This document shows, one piece after another, positions 63,674 through 64,000 of a DNA stretch of 64,000 nucleotides. Made by a program: the position numbers and the translations under genes. Numbering within the stretch: position 1 is the stretch's first letter; the number at the start of each line of letters is the position of its first letter. This DNA comes from DATAOG01 sp963753685 (GTDB taxonomy: Bacteria; Pseudomonadota; Alphaproteobacteria; Geminicoccales; Geminicoccaceae). A model generated the notes under the pieces. That model saw only the letters and a program-made list of their open reading frames with translations. It made no database searches and was not told the origin of the DNA. Location of the stretch: assembly GCA_963753685.1 (NCBI GenBank), contig CAVWDE010000005.1, positions 124,001 through 188,000 on the forward strand. The letters run 5' to 3'.

Positions 63674-64000
63674 TCACGCCAGGCAGCGGGCGACCGCGGC
63701 CAGAAGCTCGTCGTCGGCATAGGGTTTCTTGACGATCGCGCACGCGAACGCCTCGACCCCTTCGGCCTTGGTGACGAAGTCGGGGAAGCCGGTCGTGATC
63801 AGGATCTTGAGCGCATACTGTCTGGCCAGCTCGGTGGCGGTGTGAATGCCGTCGACGTCGATCTCCAACATCATGTCGACGATCGCCAGCCCCGGTCGAT
63901 GACGCTCGACCAGTTGCATCGCGTCGTCGGTCCGGCCGGCGACGCCGACCACGTGGTAGCCGGCCTGGTCGAGCAGCAGCCGCAGCCGTTCCGCGCTCAG
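63674..64000 (-). CDS. Response regulator receiver domain, N-terminus beyond window
   Basis: The frame is open past the right edge, giving at least 108 residues. The phospho-acceptor Asp is in GLAIVDMMLE, the switch Thr in ILITTGF and the Lys in VKKPY. The protein stops shortly after helix 5 (ELLAAVARCLA), so it is a single-domain regulator of the CheY-like type with no DNA-binding part. A histidine kinase partner is not in view. Confidence 0.88.
   Translation of the reverse strand: MSAERLRLLLDQAGYHVVGVAGRTDDAMQLVERHRPGLAIVDMMLEIDVDGIHTATELARQYALKILITTGFPDFVTKAEGVEAFACAIVKKPYADDELLAAVARCLA

Overview
The window is GC-rich bacterial chromosome, most likely from an alphaproteobacterium of a Rhodospirillales/Geminicoccales-like type. 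This rests on gene content: a SURF1-ctaA ... thrC-M16 protease order, alphaproteobacterial-style recombinase remnants, TolB/TPR cyclase-type regulators and TRAP transporters. No rRNA gene, complete tRNA gene or CRISPR array is visible. The taxonomic placement is an inference, not a search result.

Layout. 1-4.7 kb: the end of a cytochrome P450, a DUF1269 protein, then a glutamate/dipeptide module (glutaminase with an internal amber codon, M20 dipeptidase, frameshifted and truncated AbgT transporter). 4.7-7.7 kb: a complete IS1380-family element with a CTAG duplication, then a complete IS256-family element. 7.7-12.7 kb: accessory DNA with an exported YHS-RidA fusion protein, a cyclase-TolB-TPR protein, a broken serine recombinase that runs into the 3' half of an initiator tRNA gene, and a broken HTH-type ORF. 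12.9-22.6 kb: an intact respiratory nitrate reductase operon, narK-narGHJI, followed by a parvulin-type isomerase and two small genes. 22.6-28.5 kb: gene debris, a palindrome in front of an emrAB-type efflux pair, an exported cupin, an NmrA-like protein and a phage tape-measure fragment. 28.5-34.9 kb: a minus-strand sulfatase operon (outer-membrane protein, sulfatase, formylglycine-generating enzyme, frameshifted sulfatase, remnant of a third sulfatase). 35.1-40.6 kb: a TolB/TPR regulator and a frameshifted XRE regulator lying between inverted copies of a GTAAGCTTAC-containing element, then YdcH-like, SYLF lipoprotein and DUF937 genes. 40.7-60.3 kb: mostly ordinary chromosome with UbiB-like kinase, SURF1, heme A synthase, M32 peptidase, O-antigen ligase, thrC, M16 protease, panC, vapBC, TRAP permeases, two GFA proteins, acyl-CoA genes, a VOC protein, a GSAM-like aminotransferase and a gamma carbonic anhydrase. 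60.3-64 kb: an FkbM methyltransferase, a membrane alkaline-phosphatase-superfamily protein, small proteins and the end of a response regulator.

How the genes work together. The nar operon gives nitrate import, reduction by a membrane NarGHI complex and NarJ-assisted cofactor insertion, possibly with a dedicated prolyl isomerase. SURF1 and CtaA serve cytochrome oxidase, so both oxygen and nitrate respiration are suggested. The sulfatase operon combines sulfatases with the enzyme that makes their catalytic formylglycine, plus an outer-membrane protein that may admit the substrate.

A striking feature is the number of genes broken by a single base: glutaminase, abgT, a sulfatase, an XRE regulator, a DUF937 gene, an M32 peptidase, an aminotransferase and an FkbM gene. 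In most of these the sequence after the break still reads as good protein. This could be real decay or residual assembly error, and raw reads are needed to decide. I found no clearly new defence or biosynthetic system. The best candidates for something undescribed are the inverted-repeat-bounded regulator unit at 35.4-38.3 kb and the exported YHS-RidA fusion.
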